The translations under genes were made by a program, and so were the position numbers. From Pedobacter sp. Leaf170 (lineage in GTDB: Bacteria; Bacteroidota; Bacteroidia; Sphingobacteriales; Sphingobacteriaceae): DNA of 64,000 nucleotides. The notes under the pieces are model-generated. The model saw only the letters and a program-made list of their open reading frames with translations. It was not told the DNA's origin and searched no databases. The number at the start of each line of letters is the position of its first letter. Position 1 is the stretch's first letter. Shown piece after piece: positions 33,586 to 42,075 of this stretch. The DNA is taken from contig NZ_CAKLBP010000006.1 of the NCBI RefSeq assembly GCF_920984665.1, positions 1 to 64,000 of the forward strand, in the 5' to 3' direction.

Positions 33586-36168
33586 ATGAATACAACTGAT
33601 TTGCTCTCTCAGCTAAGGAAATTCGTTCTTATAAAATCTGGTTTAAGGAATATCGATCCAGCCCATTGTAAGACAATTTCAGAGCTAATTTTTAAGGAAA
33701 CTAAGAACTACGTTAGCGAAACCACGGTAAAGCGCTTTTTTGGTTTTGCACAAACTCTACATAAATTTTCGCTTTTTACATTAAATAGCTTATCTCAATA
33801 TATTGGTTATTCTGATTGGGAATCTTTCTGTAAAGAGAAAGAGCATGAAGTTTCTGATGTTGATGATGTATGGCAAAGTTTAAATATCAGAACTCAAGCC
33901 ATTACGGATGTATCTTTAATAGCCAAGAAAAATTCATCAGGTGTACCTTTTACAGCTACCTCAAAGCGGAATTTCTTATACAGTGATTTTGACTATTTCT
34001 TAAAAAACGATTATCAGTTTACAACCATAAGTGCTCAGCCCGGACAAGGAAAATCGATATTAATTGCTCATTTAGTTGAACATTTTTTTTATAGCGAAAA
34101 TGCACCATACAAATCAGATGTAGTTTTATTGATTAATTCTGGTACAATCAGCGATATTATTCAGAATGGCTTATCACTTAAAGAATGGTTTTTAAAAGAA
34201 TTTAAATTTGCCGGTGTTAGTGAATTAATTGCATACTTTTTAAAAAACCCTAAACTCTGCAAAGGGCGTATTGTACTTATTGTTGATGGTATTGATCAAT
34301 ATTTAGCAATCGATAAATACTTTAAAATATTTGTGGATTTTCTACACAGTATCCAGCATAGTAATTTTATTAAAATTGTAATTGGTTTAAGGGTTAATAA
34401 TTGGGTAAACCTGCAACCAGCCATTACAGGCTCGGCATTTCTTACCAATTCCTGGTACAAAGGTTTATTTTTTGATGAAGATAAAAACACCAATATCCCT
34501 GCGCTAAATCAAGAAGAAATTCTATTTACACTTAGTAAAATTGAAGGAAAACCAGTGTATGAAAGTGATTTGCATCCAGGTTTGTTGAATCAATTTAGAA
34601 CACCATTTTGGTTGCAGATATATTACACACTAAAACAGGAAACAAAAGTTTTGAAGCTTAGCAATCAACTGCTCTGTTTGGAACTAATTAACTATTTTTT
34701 AGAAAACAAGGTGTTTTTATCCAAAAACAGCACCGAAAAAATTTTTATTCTTAAAGAAATCAGTCGGGAAATATCAAAAGGGGCGATATACCATCGCGTT
34801 GCTAAAGAAAAGATACTTTCACACACGGTAAAGTATTTTGAAGCCTACCAGGAGCTTCTTTACGGCGGTATTTTAATAGAAGAAAAAAGATTATCAACTG
34901 CAATTCCTACGGAGATAGTTAAGTTTTTAAGTGATGATATTTATACTTACTTCCTCTTTCTACAGCTAACGGAGAAATTTGAATTTAAGCCCAATAAAAG
35001 TTTCTTCGAAGAAATATTATCTAATTACGCTAAAGAGCAGATTTTACGACAACACCTGATAAACTGGAGCATTAAATTTTGCATTAACAGAAATGAAATA
35101 TCAGCGCTCAAAAACATTTTCAAACTTCCATTTACAAACGAGGAGAAAAATAAAGCTTATGATTTTATATGTGATGTAGCCCTTTTCGAACTTGAGAAAA
35201 ACGACTCAAAATTTAATACCCAAAGCATAGATATTCATTTTGTAGATTTATTAGTATCTGGACAGGTTATTAGCCAGAATTACAAAACGCTGATTAAAAA
35301 TTTATCTGAGCGGGTTTTTGATGAAAACATACAGATGATTTTGCATGTAATTAGCAGCAGCATTGCCATATTAAATTTAGATAAAGTTGCCTTAGCAGAG
35401 AGCATGCATCTGTTAAAACGATACAATAAAAAGCTGTTGGAATTATTTCCAATTAATCCTTACGATTTAATTTCATTTTTTAATAATACGCTAATAGGTA
35501 AGCCAAATAACAGCGCCAGCCTTTTTGAAAAAATTAATAAGTTTTGTATTGAGGTACATAAAAGTAAGCCATTACCCAATGATATGCTGGGAAGCTGCGA
35601 AATGATTACCTACCGCTTGGTGCTGATGGTATTATTTAGCAACAAAAATTATATAGAATGCATACATCTATTGGAAGCCATACTAAAGAAATATCCTAAA
35701 ATATTTTATCTGCGCTCTTCGGTTTTCTCTTCGTACCTGTTAATTATTATGGCCCAAACCACGCTAAAGTTAAATCGGTTAAAAACTACCCAAAGGGTTA
35801 TTAAGCTTTTAGGCAATTATCTAAGCAATCCTAACACGTATTATACATCATATACAGAAGCATCATACATTTCTGCGAAAGCAAATTTTTTAAACCATAC
35901 AGGTAATTATAAAAATGTTATTATTGAAGCTTCTAAGGGAATTGAGTTTGCAAACAAACATAACTTACCCATTTTCGTAATTGCTTTTCTGCTCTTAAAA
36001 ATCAATGCTTTAAAACATATTAATAATGGCGATGGAGTTTCAATAACCATAAAAGGTTTATTGAATTACATAAACGTAAATAAATTAACCCTCCCCGATT
36101 ATGTTAATTTAAACGACGAAGGCTTTAGCCATACTTTTAAAATCCTAAAATCGCACAAACAAAATTAG
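33586..36168 (+). CDS. NACHT-like STAND ATPase with an N-terminal helical domain and a TPR-like C-terminus
   Basis: 860 residues, no signal peptide or membrane helix. Residues ~1-85 form a helical domain ('TISELIFKET', 'SETTVKRFFGF', 'SLFTLNSLSQYIGYSDWESFC') of a type recurrent in Bacteroidetes and possibly a helix-turn-helix. The ATPase has Walker A 'AQPGQGKS' at 150-157 and Walker B 'RIVLIVDGIDQ' at 228-238, where 'DGIDQ' is close to the NACHT 'DGLDE'. Residues ~450-860 are predicted helical repeats, as in the sensor part of STAND proteins. The gene diverges from the adhesin operon across ~200 bp. It could be a STAND-type regulator of that operon or an NLR-like defence protein; sequence alone cannot choose. 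Confidence 0.7.
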   Translation: MNTTDLLSQLRKFVLIKSGLRNIDPAHCKTISELIFKETKNYVSETTVKRFFGFAQTLHKFSLFTLNSLSQYIGYSDWESFCKEKEHEVSDVDDVWQSLNIRTQAITDVSLIAKKNSSGVPFTATSKRNFLYSDFDYFLKNDYQFTTISAQPGQGKSILIAHLVEHFFYSENAPYKSDVVLLINSGTISDIIQNGLSLKEWFLKEFKFAGVSELIAYFLKNPKLCKGRIVLIVDGIDQYLAIDKYFKIFVDFLHSIQHSNFIKIVIGLRVNNWVNLQPAITGSAFLTNSWYKGLFFDEDKNTNIPALNQEEILFTLSKIEGKPVYESDLHPGLLNQFRTPFWLQIYYTLKQETKVLKLSNQLLCLELINYFLENKVFLSKNSTEKIFILKEISREISKGAIYHRVAKEKILSHTVKYFEAYQELLYGGILIEEKRLSTAIPTEIVKFLSDDIYTYFLFLQLTEKFEFKPNKSFFEEILSNYAKEQILRQHLINWSIKFCINRNEISALKNIFKLPFTNEEKNKAYDFICDVALFELEKNDSKFNTQSIDIHFVDLLVSGQVISQNYKTLIKNLSERVFDENIQMILHVISSSIAILNLDKVALAESMHLLKRYNKKLLELFPINPYDLISFFNNTLIGKPNNSASLFEKINKFCIEVHKSKPLPNDMLGSCEMITYRLVLMVLFSNKNYIECIHLLEAILKKYPKIFYLRSSVFSSYLLIIMAQTTLKLNRLKTTQRVIKLLGNYLSNPNTYYTSYTEASYISAKANFLNHTGNYKNVIIEASKGIEFANKHNLPIFVIAFLLLKINALKHINNGDGVSITIKGLLNYINVNKLTLPDYVNLNDEGFSHTFKILKSHKQN

Positions 36169-36277
36169 TATAGAAATAATTCTTACTAAATCGATTTGTA
36201 ACAGTTTCAACGCACATTATCGTTAAATACGAAAAGCTTCCAAGTATTTATTATTTTCGAAATAAAAAAAATACCTG

Positions 36278-36997
36278 ATGAAAAAATCGCTAATACTTCT
36301 TGCCGTTTCCGCTATGTTTTGCGCAACAACTATGGCTCAAGAAGCAAACACATTAACTAAAAAAGAAGTTAAAAAAGGCTGGAAATTGTTGTTCGATGGC
36401 AAATCTTTAAACGGTTGGCACACCTATTTGAGAGACACGGTAGGTTCTAAATGGACTGTACAAAATGGCGCAATTGTTTTCGATCCAACAAAACCAAGAA
36501 ATGGTGGAGGCGATATTGTTACAAATGAGGAATATGAAAACTATGAATTAAACCTGGAATGGAAAATTTCTAAAGGCGGAAACAGCGGAATTATTTTTGA
36601 TATTCAGGAAAATCCAAAATTTAGAGCCACTTATTTAACAGGACCTGAAATGCAGGTTTTGGATAATATCGATGCAGATGATAATAAGAAAGAAAATCAC
36701 CTGGCTGGATGTTTATATGATATGGCTGGTGATGCAACGGTATCAAAACCGAAACCAGTTGGCGAATGGAATAAAGTGCGTTTGATACAAAATAAAGGAC
36801 ATTTAACTTTCTACTTAAATGGCACTAAAACTTTTGACGGACAAATTGGTAGTGATGAATGGAACAAATTGGTTGACAACAGTAAATTTAAGGATAAAGC
36901 TTTCGCAAATTTTGCTAAAGTAGCCAAAGGAAAAATTGCATTACAAGAGCATCCAGGCTCGAGCCAATGGAGAAATATTAAGATTAAGCAATTGTAA
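36278..36997 (+). CDS. DUF1080 (3-keto-disaccharide hydrolase-type) exported protein
   Basis: 239 residues with a signal peptide (residues 1-20, ending TMAQ). The rest is a single DUF1080 jelly-roll: 'GWKLLFDGKSLNGWH', 'WTVQNGAIVFDP', 'GGDIVTNEEYENYELNLEWKI', 'GGNSGIIFDI', 'GPEMQVLDN', 'EWNKVRLI' and 'SQWRNIKIK'. Members of this family include 3-keto-glycoside hydrolases and uncharacterised periplasmic proteins. It is convergent with the rhamnosidase gene, so the two need not be coexpressed. A REP-like palindrome lies between them. Confidence 0.92.
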   Translation: MKKSLILLAVSAMFCATTMAQEANTLTKKEVKKGWKLLFDGKSLNGWHTYLRDTVGSKWTVQNGAIVFDPTKPRNGGGDIVTNEEYENYELNLEWKISKGGNSGIIFDIQENPKFRATYLTGPEMQVLDNIDADDNKKENHLAGCLYDMAGDATVSKPKPVGEWNKVRLIQNKGHLTFYLNGTKTFDGQIGSDEWNKLVDNSKFKDKAFANFAKVAKGKIALQEHPGSSQWRNIKIKQL

Positions 36998-37010
36998 AAT
37001 TGCTTAAATT
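36986..37010 (+). terminator. Weak hairpin at the end of the DUF1080 gene
   Basis: AAGCAATT (36986-36993) and AATTGCTT (36998-37005) form an 8-bp AT-rich stem overlapping the stop codon and followed by AAATTTT. It may be a weak terminator or processing site. Confidence 0.4.
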
Positions 37011-37012
37011 TT

Positions 37013-37090
37013 CGTCATTCTCCACGAAAAGGGGAATCTTAAAGCACAATACAAATCGCTTTATGATTCCCAATTGAATTGGGAATGACG
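37013..37090. repeat. REP-like element with CGTCATTC...GAATGACG ends
   Basis: The element begins CGTCATTC and ends GAATGACG. With the flanking AAATTT the arms pair almost perfectly over about 14 bp. Inside is a near-perfect palindrome, TTCCCAATTGAATTGGGAA. Part of its terminal sequence resembles the CAATGACG words at about 1048 and 3715. It is placed between convergent genes, as is typical of such elements. Confidence 0.7.
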
Positions 37091-37171
37091 AAATTTAGTA
37101 ATCATTTTCTCCACTTTATGGCGAAAGCGGGAAATTTAAAACACAATATAGACTGCTTTAGTACCTTCCAC

Positions 37172-39835
37172 CTATTTTATCTCAAAAGCATAACTTCCGG
37201 CAGATAGTTCCTGTTTGTGGCTAACCACTTTTCCGTCTAAATACACCTTTTTACCCGATAACGCTGGAATATCCAGGCTTGCGGTAGAGTTCGCTGGGAT
37301 TTTAACATCATATTTAAGGCCGTTTTTATTTCTTTTCCAGGAAGATAAAATTGTACCATAAAGACTTTCATGGCTTGCGGTAAAGTGTTCTAAACCTTCT
37401 ACAAAATTAGGTTGAAGCAAAATATTTTTAAATCCAGGCTGTTTTTCATCTATTTTGATACCACCTAAGCCCTTAAAAAACCAGCCACCAATTTCGCCAA
37501 ACATCATGTGGTTATCCGAAATATCTCTGGTTGCCTGCATATCCCAGTTTTCGTGAAGCGTAGTTGCTCCATTTACAATCCACCAACCCCAACCCGGGTA
37601 AGTATCTTGTACGGCGAGTTTATAAGCCGTTTCTGCTTGTCCGTTATCACTTAAAGCATTCAAAACCGCTTTTGCGCCCAATACGCCAACATCTATATGC
37701 ATACCATCTGCAGCAACACGCTTAGCTAAATTTTCTGCCAATTTTAAACGGTATTGGTCTTCAACAATATTCCATTGTAGTGCCATGCTTAATTCAGTTT
37801 GTACACCCGTGCCATAGCTTACTTTTTCTGCATCGAAGTATTTATCATTAATCGCCTTTTTAATTTTCTTTGCCAAAGCGCTATAAACCAAAAAATCATT
37901 TTGATTATTGAATAGTTTTGCGGTTTTGGCTAAAATATCTGCATCAACATAAAAATAAACCGAAGAAGTATATTCCAAATTTGAAGTGGATTTTACCGGA
38001 ACCCAATCGCCTCTGCCAAAAGTAGTTAAACCATCTTTACTGATATTGTTTACATAATTAACGTACTGCTTTATGTTTTTGTAATTATCGGCTAATGCTT
38101 TTGTATCGCCATAAAACATGTAAATATTCCATGGGATGATGGCGATTGTGCTGGTCCAATCGGTACCGTTTGCCGTACCATAACCCCAGCCGCCTGTAGG
38201 AATAATATCTGGTAAAACGCCATTCGGTTGTTGCTCATCGCGATGGTCGCCCAACCACTTTTCATAAACGGTTAAGGCATCAAAATTGTACAATCCGGTT
38301 TCTATAGCAAAATGGCCATCGCCCGTCCAGCCGTTTTTTTCCCTTTGCGGACAATCAGTTGGGAAGCCAAATAAATTTGATAAATAGGAATTATTAGTTG
38401 ACCACCAGATTTTATCAATTAAAGGATTTGAAGAAGATATTTTGCCGGTTGCAGGTACATCGCTATGCATAAAATAAGCCACCAGGTTTTTCTCTTCAAG
38501 TTTAACAGGCTGGCTGGTTGTAACTTCTACATACTGAAATCCTTTATAATTAAACAAAGGCATAAATTCCTCTTCCCCATCACCATTTAAGATAAAAATA
38601 TCCGTTTGAAATGGGTCGGTGTTGTTAGTTGGGCGATAATAAACATCAATATTTGATAAATCTGCACGGCCATTAGCATTCAATCGCTCTGCATGTTTTA
38701 ACTTGATTATTGTTCCTTTTTTGCCTGAAACTTTAATTTTACTCACTCCGGCAATGTTTCTGCCTAAATCATATAAATAAGTCGTATCATCAAATTTGCG
38801 AAGGCTTTTAACTTTTATCTCTTCAACATTGCGTATGGGATGCATGGTTTGCGAAACAATATTTTTTGAAGGCGCTGCCCTTAAGCTTATACCCCGCCAT
38901 TTTGTATCATCAAATTCAACTTTATTCCAGCCATTTTGTTCCAGCCTTGCATCATAATGTTCTGCAGTGTAAATATTGTTTGATATAATTGGCCCAAAAC
39001 TCGTTTTCCAATCACTACCTGATGTTATGGTTTCGGTCGTGCCATCGGTATAGGTAATTCTTAAATCCATGCAAAAGGCTGGTCTTGCTCTCCATGGCGC
39101 TTTATCGAAATTCCATACCGCCATAGCCTGATGATTATACCAACCGTTACCCAAAACAACTCCAACTGCATTTTTACCTTTATTAAGGTTAGCGGTTACA
39201 TCATAAGTAACGTACAAATTCCTTCTATCGAAACGGGTATACATCGGGTCTAAGCGGTGGTTGCCAACTTTTTCACCGTTTAAATAAAGTTCGTACAAAC
39301 CTGAAGCGACAATATACACCCTTGCTGATTTTATCTCCTTTTTGGGTTCAAAAGTTCTCCTAAAATATGGCGCCTGTCGAGTATTTATATCTCTTCCATC
39401 GCTAATCCATGTGCCTCGCCAGTTTTCGGAACCCATCATCCCGGTTTCAAAACTCGAAATCTTCGAAAGCACTAATTTATTATCCTTATCCAAAACTTCT
39501 ACCCTCCAAAAGTATTTTGTAAAGGGCATTAAAGCGCTGCCTTTGTAGGTAATCAAACTATTTCCAGCATTTACTTTATCTGAATCCCACTGCACATTGA
39601 TTTTATTTTTGAGCTGTAAAGAATCTGTGCCTACAATAATTCGATAAGCACGTTGCACAGCACCTTTCCTATCATCTTCCATCATCCACGATAAGCGTGG
39701 ATTAGGGTTATCAATTCCAATTGGATTTACTAAATGTTCGCATTTCAACTTCACAATCCCGGCTGCATTTACTGTCTGAATAAATAAAATCAACAATAAA
39801 AATATGGTGCTTATCTTGTTTAAATATGAGTTCAT
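37172..39835 (-). CDS. Alpha-L-rhamnosidase, glycoside hydrolase family 78
   Basis: An exported inverting rhamnosidase of about 887 residues. The longest reading frame begins at 39946 with a non-signal-like N-terminus. The Met at 39835 gives a proper signal peptide (KISTIFLLLILFIQTVNA) and is preferred. An N-terminal Ig-like domain opens 'HLVNPIGIDNPNPRLSW', followed by lectin-like domains ('SGLYELYLNGEKVG') and the (alpha/alpha)6 barrel with 'FPTDCPQREKNGWTGDGH' (general acid Glu after DCPQR; about residue 499 from the 39835 start). 'GATTLHENWD' follows with the second catalytic Glu. It removes terminal L-rhamnose from plant or bacterial glycans. It lies outside the PUL at 54-64 kb and may serve a different substrate. 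Confidence 0.93.
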   Translation of the reverse strand: MNSYLNKISTIFLLLILFIQTVNAAGIVKLKCEHLVNPIGIDNPNPRLSWMMEDDRKGAVQRAYRIIVGTDSLQLKNKINVQWDSDKVNAGNSLITYKGSALMPFTKYFWRVEVLDKDNKLVLSKISSFETGMMGSENWRGTWISDGRDINTRQAPYFRRTFEPKKEIKSARVYIVASGLYELYLNGEKVGNHRLDPMYTRFDRRNLYVTYDVTANLNKGKNAVGVVLGNGWYNHQAMAVWNFDKAPWRARPAFCMDLRITYTDGTTETITSGSDWKTSFGPIISNNIYTAEHYDARLEQNGWNKVEFDDTKWRGISLRAAPSKNIVSQTMHPIRNVEEIKVKSLRKFDDTTYLYDLGRNIAGVSKIKVSGKKGTIIKLKHAERLNANGRADLSNIDVYYRPTNNTDPFQTDIFILNGDGEEEFMPLFNYKGFQYVEVTTSQPVKLEEKNLVAYFMHSDVPATGKISSSNPLIDKIWWSTNNSYLSNLFGFPTDCPQREKNGWTGDGHFAIETGLYNFDALTVYEKWLGDHRDEQQPNGVLPDIIPTGGWGYGTANGTDWTSTIAIIPWNIYMFYGDTKALADNYKNIKQYVNYVNNISKDGLTTFGRGDWVPVKSTSNLEYTSSVYFYVDADILAKTAKLFNNQNDFLVYSALAKKIKKAINDKYFDAEKVSYGTGVQTELSMALQWNIVEDQYRLKLAENLAKRVAADGMHIDVGVLGAKAVLNALSDNGQAETAYKLAVQDTYPGWGWWIVNGATTLHENWDMQATRDISDNHMMFGEIGGWFFKGLGGIKIDEKQPGFKNILLQPNFVEGLEHFTASHESLYGTILSSWKRNKNGLKYDVKIPANSTASLDIPALSGKKVYLDGKVVSHKQELSAGSYAFEIK

Positions 39836-39981
39836 TGCGTTATTAAATATTGAAATATGCTGATAGATTAACTTATAAATCGTTTTACTAATTATATTGT
39901 AATATGCAATTTTTATTCCTTCGCATCCAAATATCAACTGTAACAATAATCTGTTTTAATCTCATTTTAAGATGATAAGGT

Positions 39982-39989
39982 TATTTTTG
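39982..39989 (+). promoter_or_regulatory. -7 element (TATTTTTG) directly upstream of the metal response regulator gene
   Basis: TATTTTTG matches TAnnTTTG, and its last base lies four bases before the ATG at 39994. With the usual placement of this element the transcript would start at or next to the A of ATG, so the mRNA is probably leaderless. No clear TTTG -33 box is visible, which suggests the promoter may be weak or activated. Confidence 0.45.
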
Positions 39990-39993
39990 CAAC

Positions 39994-40671
39994 ATGTTCA
40001 AAATCGGGATAGCAGAAGATGACGAGAAAATTTCAACACTCTTAAAATCGGCTTTAGAAGAAAATGGCTATCAAACCGCCAGTGTTTTAAGCGGAACAGA
40101 TGCACTTTCACTTTTCATCAACGATAAATTCGATTTATTTATTATTGATGTGATGATGCCGGGAATTAACGGTTTACAAGTTTGTAAATTACTTCGCGAG
40201 CGGCAAATAAAAATGCCAATTTTATTGCTAACAGCACTCGGAACAGTAGATGATAAAGTTATTGGTTTAGAAGCTGGCGCAGATGATTATTTGGTAAAAC
40301 CATTCCATTTAAAAGAACTTTTGGCAAGGATTGCTGCACTTCTAAGGCGCTCTACCAATATACATGTTGCTCAAAATAACCTGCTCTGCTTTGATGATTT
40401 ATGTTTAGATACAGCCAGTAAAGAAGTTACCCGAGCGGGCAAAAGCATTGAACTTAGTGCAAAAGAATTTATTTTACTTGAACTGTTTTTACGCAACCCA
40501 AACCGCCTTTTATCACGACAATTTATTGCGGAGCAAGCCTGGGATATTAATATTGAGACCGGCACAAATGTGATTGATGTGTACATTAATTTCTTAAGGA
40601 AAAAAATTGAAAGAGGGTTTGATAGAAAGCTTATTCACACTAAAATAAATATGGGTTATATTTTAAAGTGA
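39994..40671 (+). CDS. OmpR-family response regulator of a metal efflux system
   Basis: 225 residues. The receiver has the 'AEDD' pocket, D52 (IDVMMPGING) and 'DDYLVKPF' (~Lys102). The C-terminal winged helix has 'LCLDTASKEVTRAGKSIELSAKEF', 'LLELFLRNPNRLLSRQFIAEQAWD' and 'IDVYINFLRKKIE'. Paired with the kinase starting at 40671 (the TGA and ATG share one base), it heads the RND efflux cluster and most likely activates it, in the manner of CzcR and CusR. The start follows a TAnnTTTG -7 element with almost no leader. Confidence 0.92.
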   Translation: MFKIGIAEDDEKISTLLKSALEENGYQTASVLSGTDALSLFINDKFDLFIIDVMMPGINGLQVCKLLRERQIKMPILLLTALGTVDDKVIGLEAGADDYLVKPFHLKELLARIAALLRRSTNIHVAQNNLLCFDDLCLDTASKEVTRAGKSIELSAKEFILLELFLRNPNRLLSRQFIAEQAWDINIETGTNVIDVYINFLRKKIERGFDRKLIHTKINMGYILK

Positions 40672-42041
40672 TGAAGATAAAAGACCGTTTAGCGCTTTAT
40701 TTTACACTAATCTGTACATCTATACTTTTAGCGGTGCTGTTTACGGTATATTTTACTTTTATGAAATTTTTGCAAGCCGATTTTTTCGAAAGGCTTACAG
40801 ACAGAACAATGGTAACGGCCAAACTTTACCTTGAAGCTGATGAAATTAGTCGCGATGCGCTCAACACCGTTCGCCATAAATATCTGCAAAAGTTAAACAG
40901 CGAGGTTATTAGAATTTACGACAAAGAAAACCGTGCAACTTTTATTGGCGATTCTGCACAATACTGGCCTAAATCTACAATAGAACTAGTTCGCAAGCGT
41001 AAACATTTAAAATATACCGATGGCGAAAGGCAGGTTGTAGGCATTTATTACAAAGATAATCAGGGAGATTTTGTTATTCTGGCTTCGGCAGAAGATTTAG
41101 GTTCTCATAACAGATTATCAAAACTTTGGCAAATTATGATTATCGTTTTTATCATGATTTTTGCTTTTGTTTTATTGCTAAGCAGATGGATTGCAGAAAA
41201 AATGCTGAAACCTTTAAATAAGTTTCTTGCTGATGTTAAGCAAATCGATGCAAAAAACATGGCGTTTCGAGTAGAGGAAAAAGCCAATAAAGATGAGATA
41301 AATCAGATTGCAAAAACATTCAATAACCTTATGGAAGAGCTTGAGCAGGCTTTTATCCTTCAAAAAACATTTGTAGCCAATGCTTCGCATGAGTTAAGAA
41401 CACCACTTACAAGAATGATAATGAACGCAGAACTTACCCTCTCTAAGCAAAGAGAAATGTCTGATTATCAAAACGCTATTCATTCAATGCTAGAAGAATC
41501 TGAAAAAATGGAACACATTATTACAGGTTTGCTGGCGCTGGCAAAAATGGATATGGAGCTCATCCATTCACAACGTGCTGAAATTATAGTTGACGATTTG
41601 ATAAGCTCAATAAAAACTGATTGGCAACATGAAAGAGGCTTAAATCTTAAAGTTATTGTAAACGATGAGGTTAAAAATTTGAAGGTTTTAGCGAATAACA
41701 CTTTGATTAGAATTGCTTTGGATAATATCATATCGAACGCATTTAAATTTTCTAAAAACGATGAAGTTATTTTTACTGCCGAAAGAGCAGAACAAGAATT
41801 ACGCATTCATATTCAAGATAATGGCACAGGCATAAATCCAAAAGATGTAAATAATATCTTTCAACCCTTTTACAGTAAATCGAAAGAATTTGGTTTGCAA
41901 GGTGAAGGAATGGGACTTTACATTACCCAAAAGATAATTGAAATATTTAAAGGAACGATTGAATTAACGCCAGCCAATCCAAGAGGATGTGTTTTTACAA
42001 TTAAACTTCCTCTAATTAATCCGCTTTTAATTTCAGTTTAA
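40671..42041 (+). CDS. HAMP-domain sensor histidine kinase, metal-sensing type
   Basis: 456 residues. TM1 is at ~9-31 and TM2 at ~154-172, flanking a ~120-residue periplasmic region; HAMP is at ~173-228. HisKA has H240 (NASHELRTP), and HATPase_c has 'NIISNAFKFS', 'DNGTGI' and 'GEGMGLYI'. This is the CusS/CzcS architecture. The reading frame could begin with GTG at 40668, but ATG at 40671 overlaps the preceding TGA by one base and is preferred. It is followed, after 34 bp that carry a promoter, by the RND genes, so it probably senses a periplasmic metal ion. The periplasmic loop is poor in His, Met and Cys, so the ligand is not obvious. Confidence 0.92.
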   Translation: MKIKDRLALYFTLICTSILLAVLFTVYFTFMKFLQADFFERLTDRTMVTAKLYLEADEISRDALNTVRHKYLQKLNSEVIRIYDKENRATFIGDSAQYWPKSTIELVRKRKHLKYTDGERQVVGIYYKDNQGDFVILASAEDLGSHNRLSKLWQIMIIVFIMIFAFVLLLSRWIAEKMLKPLNKFLADVKQIDAKNMAFRVEEKANKDEINQIAKTFNNLMEELEQAFILQKTFVANASHELRTPLTRMIMNAELTLSKQREMSDYQNAIHSMLEESEKMEHIITGLLALAKMDMELIHSQRAEIIVDDLISSIKTDWQHERGLNLKVIVNDEVKNLKVLANNTLIRIALDNIISNAFKFSKNDEVIFTAERAEQELRIHIQDNGTGINPKDVNNIFQPFYSKSKEFGLQGEGMGLYITQKIIEIFKGTIELTPANPRGCVFTIKLPLINPLLISV

Positions 42042-42063
42042 TTCGCGTTTAATTTGCCTGCTT

Positions 42064-42071
42064 TAGTTTTG
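42064..42071 (+). promoter_or_regulatory. -7 element (TAGTTTTG) of the efflux operon
   Basis: TAGTTTTG matches TAnnTTTG and ends four bases before the ATG at 42076, the same geometry as at 39982-39989. A leaderless or near-leaderless transcript of the TolC-family gene is predicted. The region where a -33 box should lie reads TTTA rather than TTTG, so activation by the adjacent response regulator is plausible. Confidence 0.5.
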
Positions 42072-42075
42072 CCGC

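Noticed and set aside
37172..39946. Rhamnosidase start at 39946
   Set aside because: The extra 37 residues do not form a signal peptide. The Met at 39835 begins a normal one.
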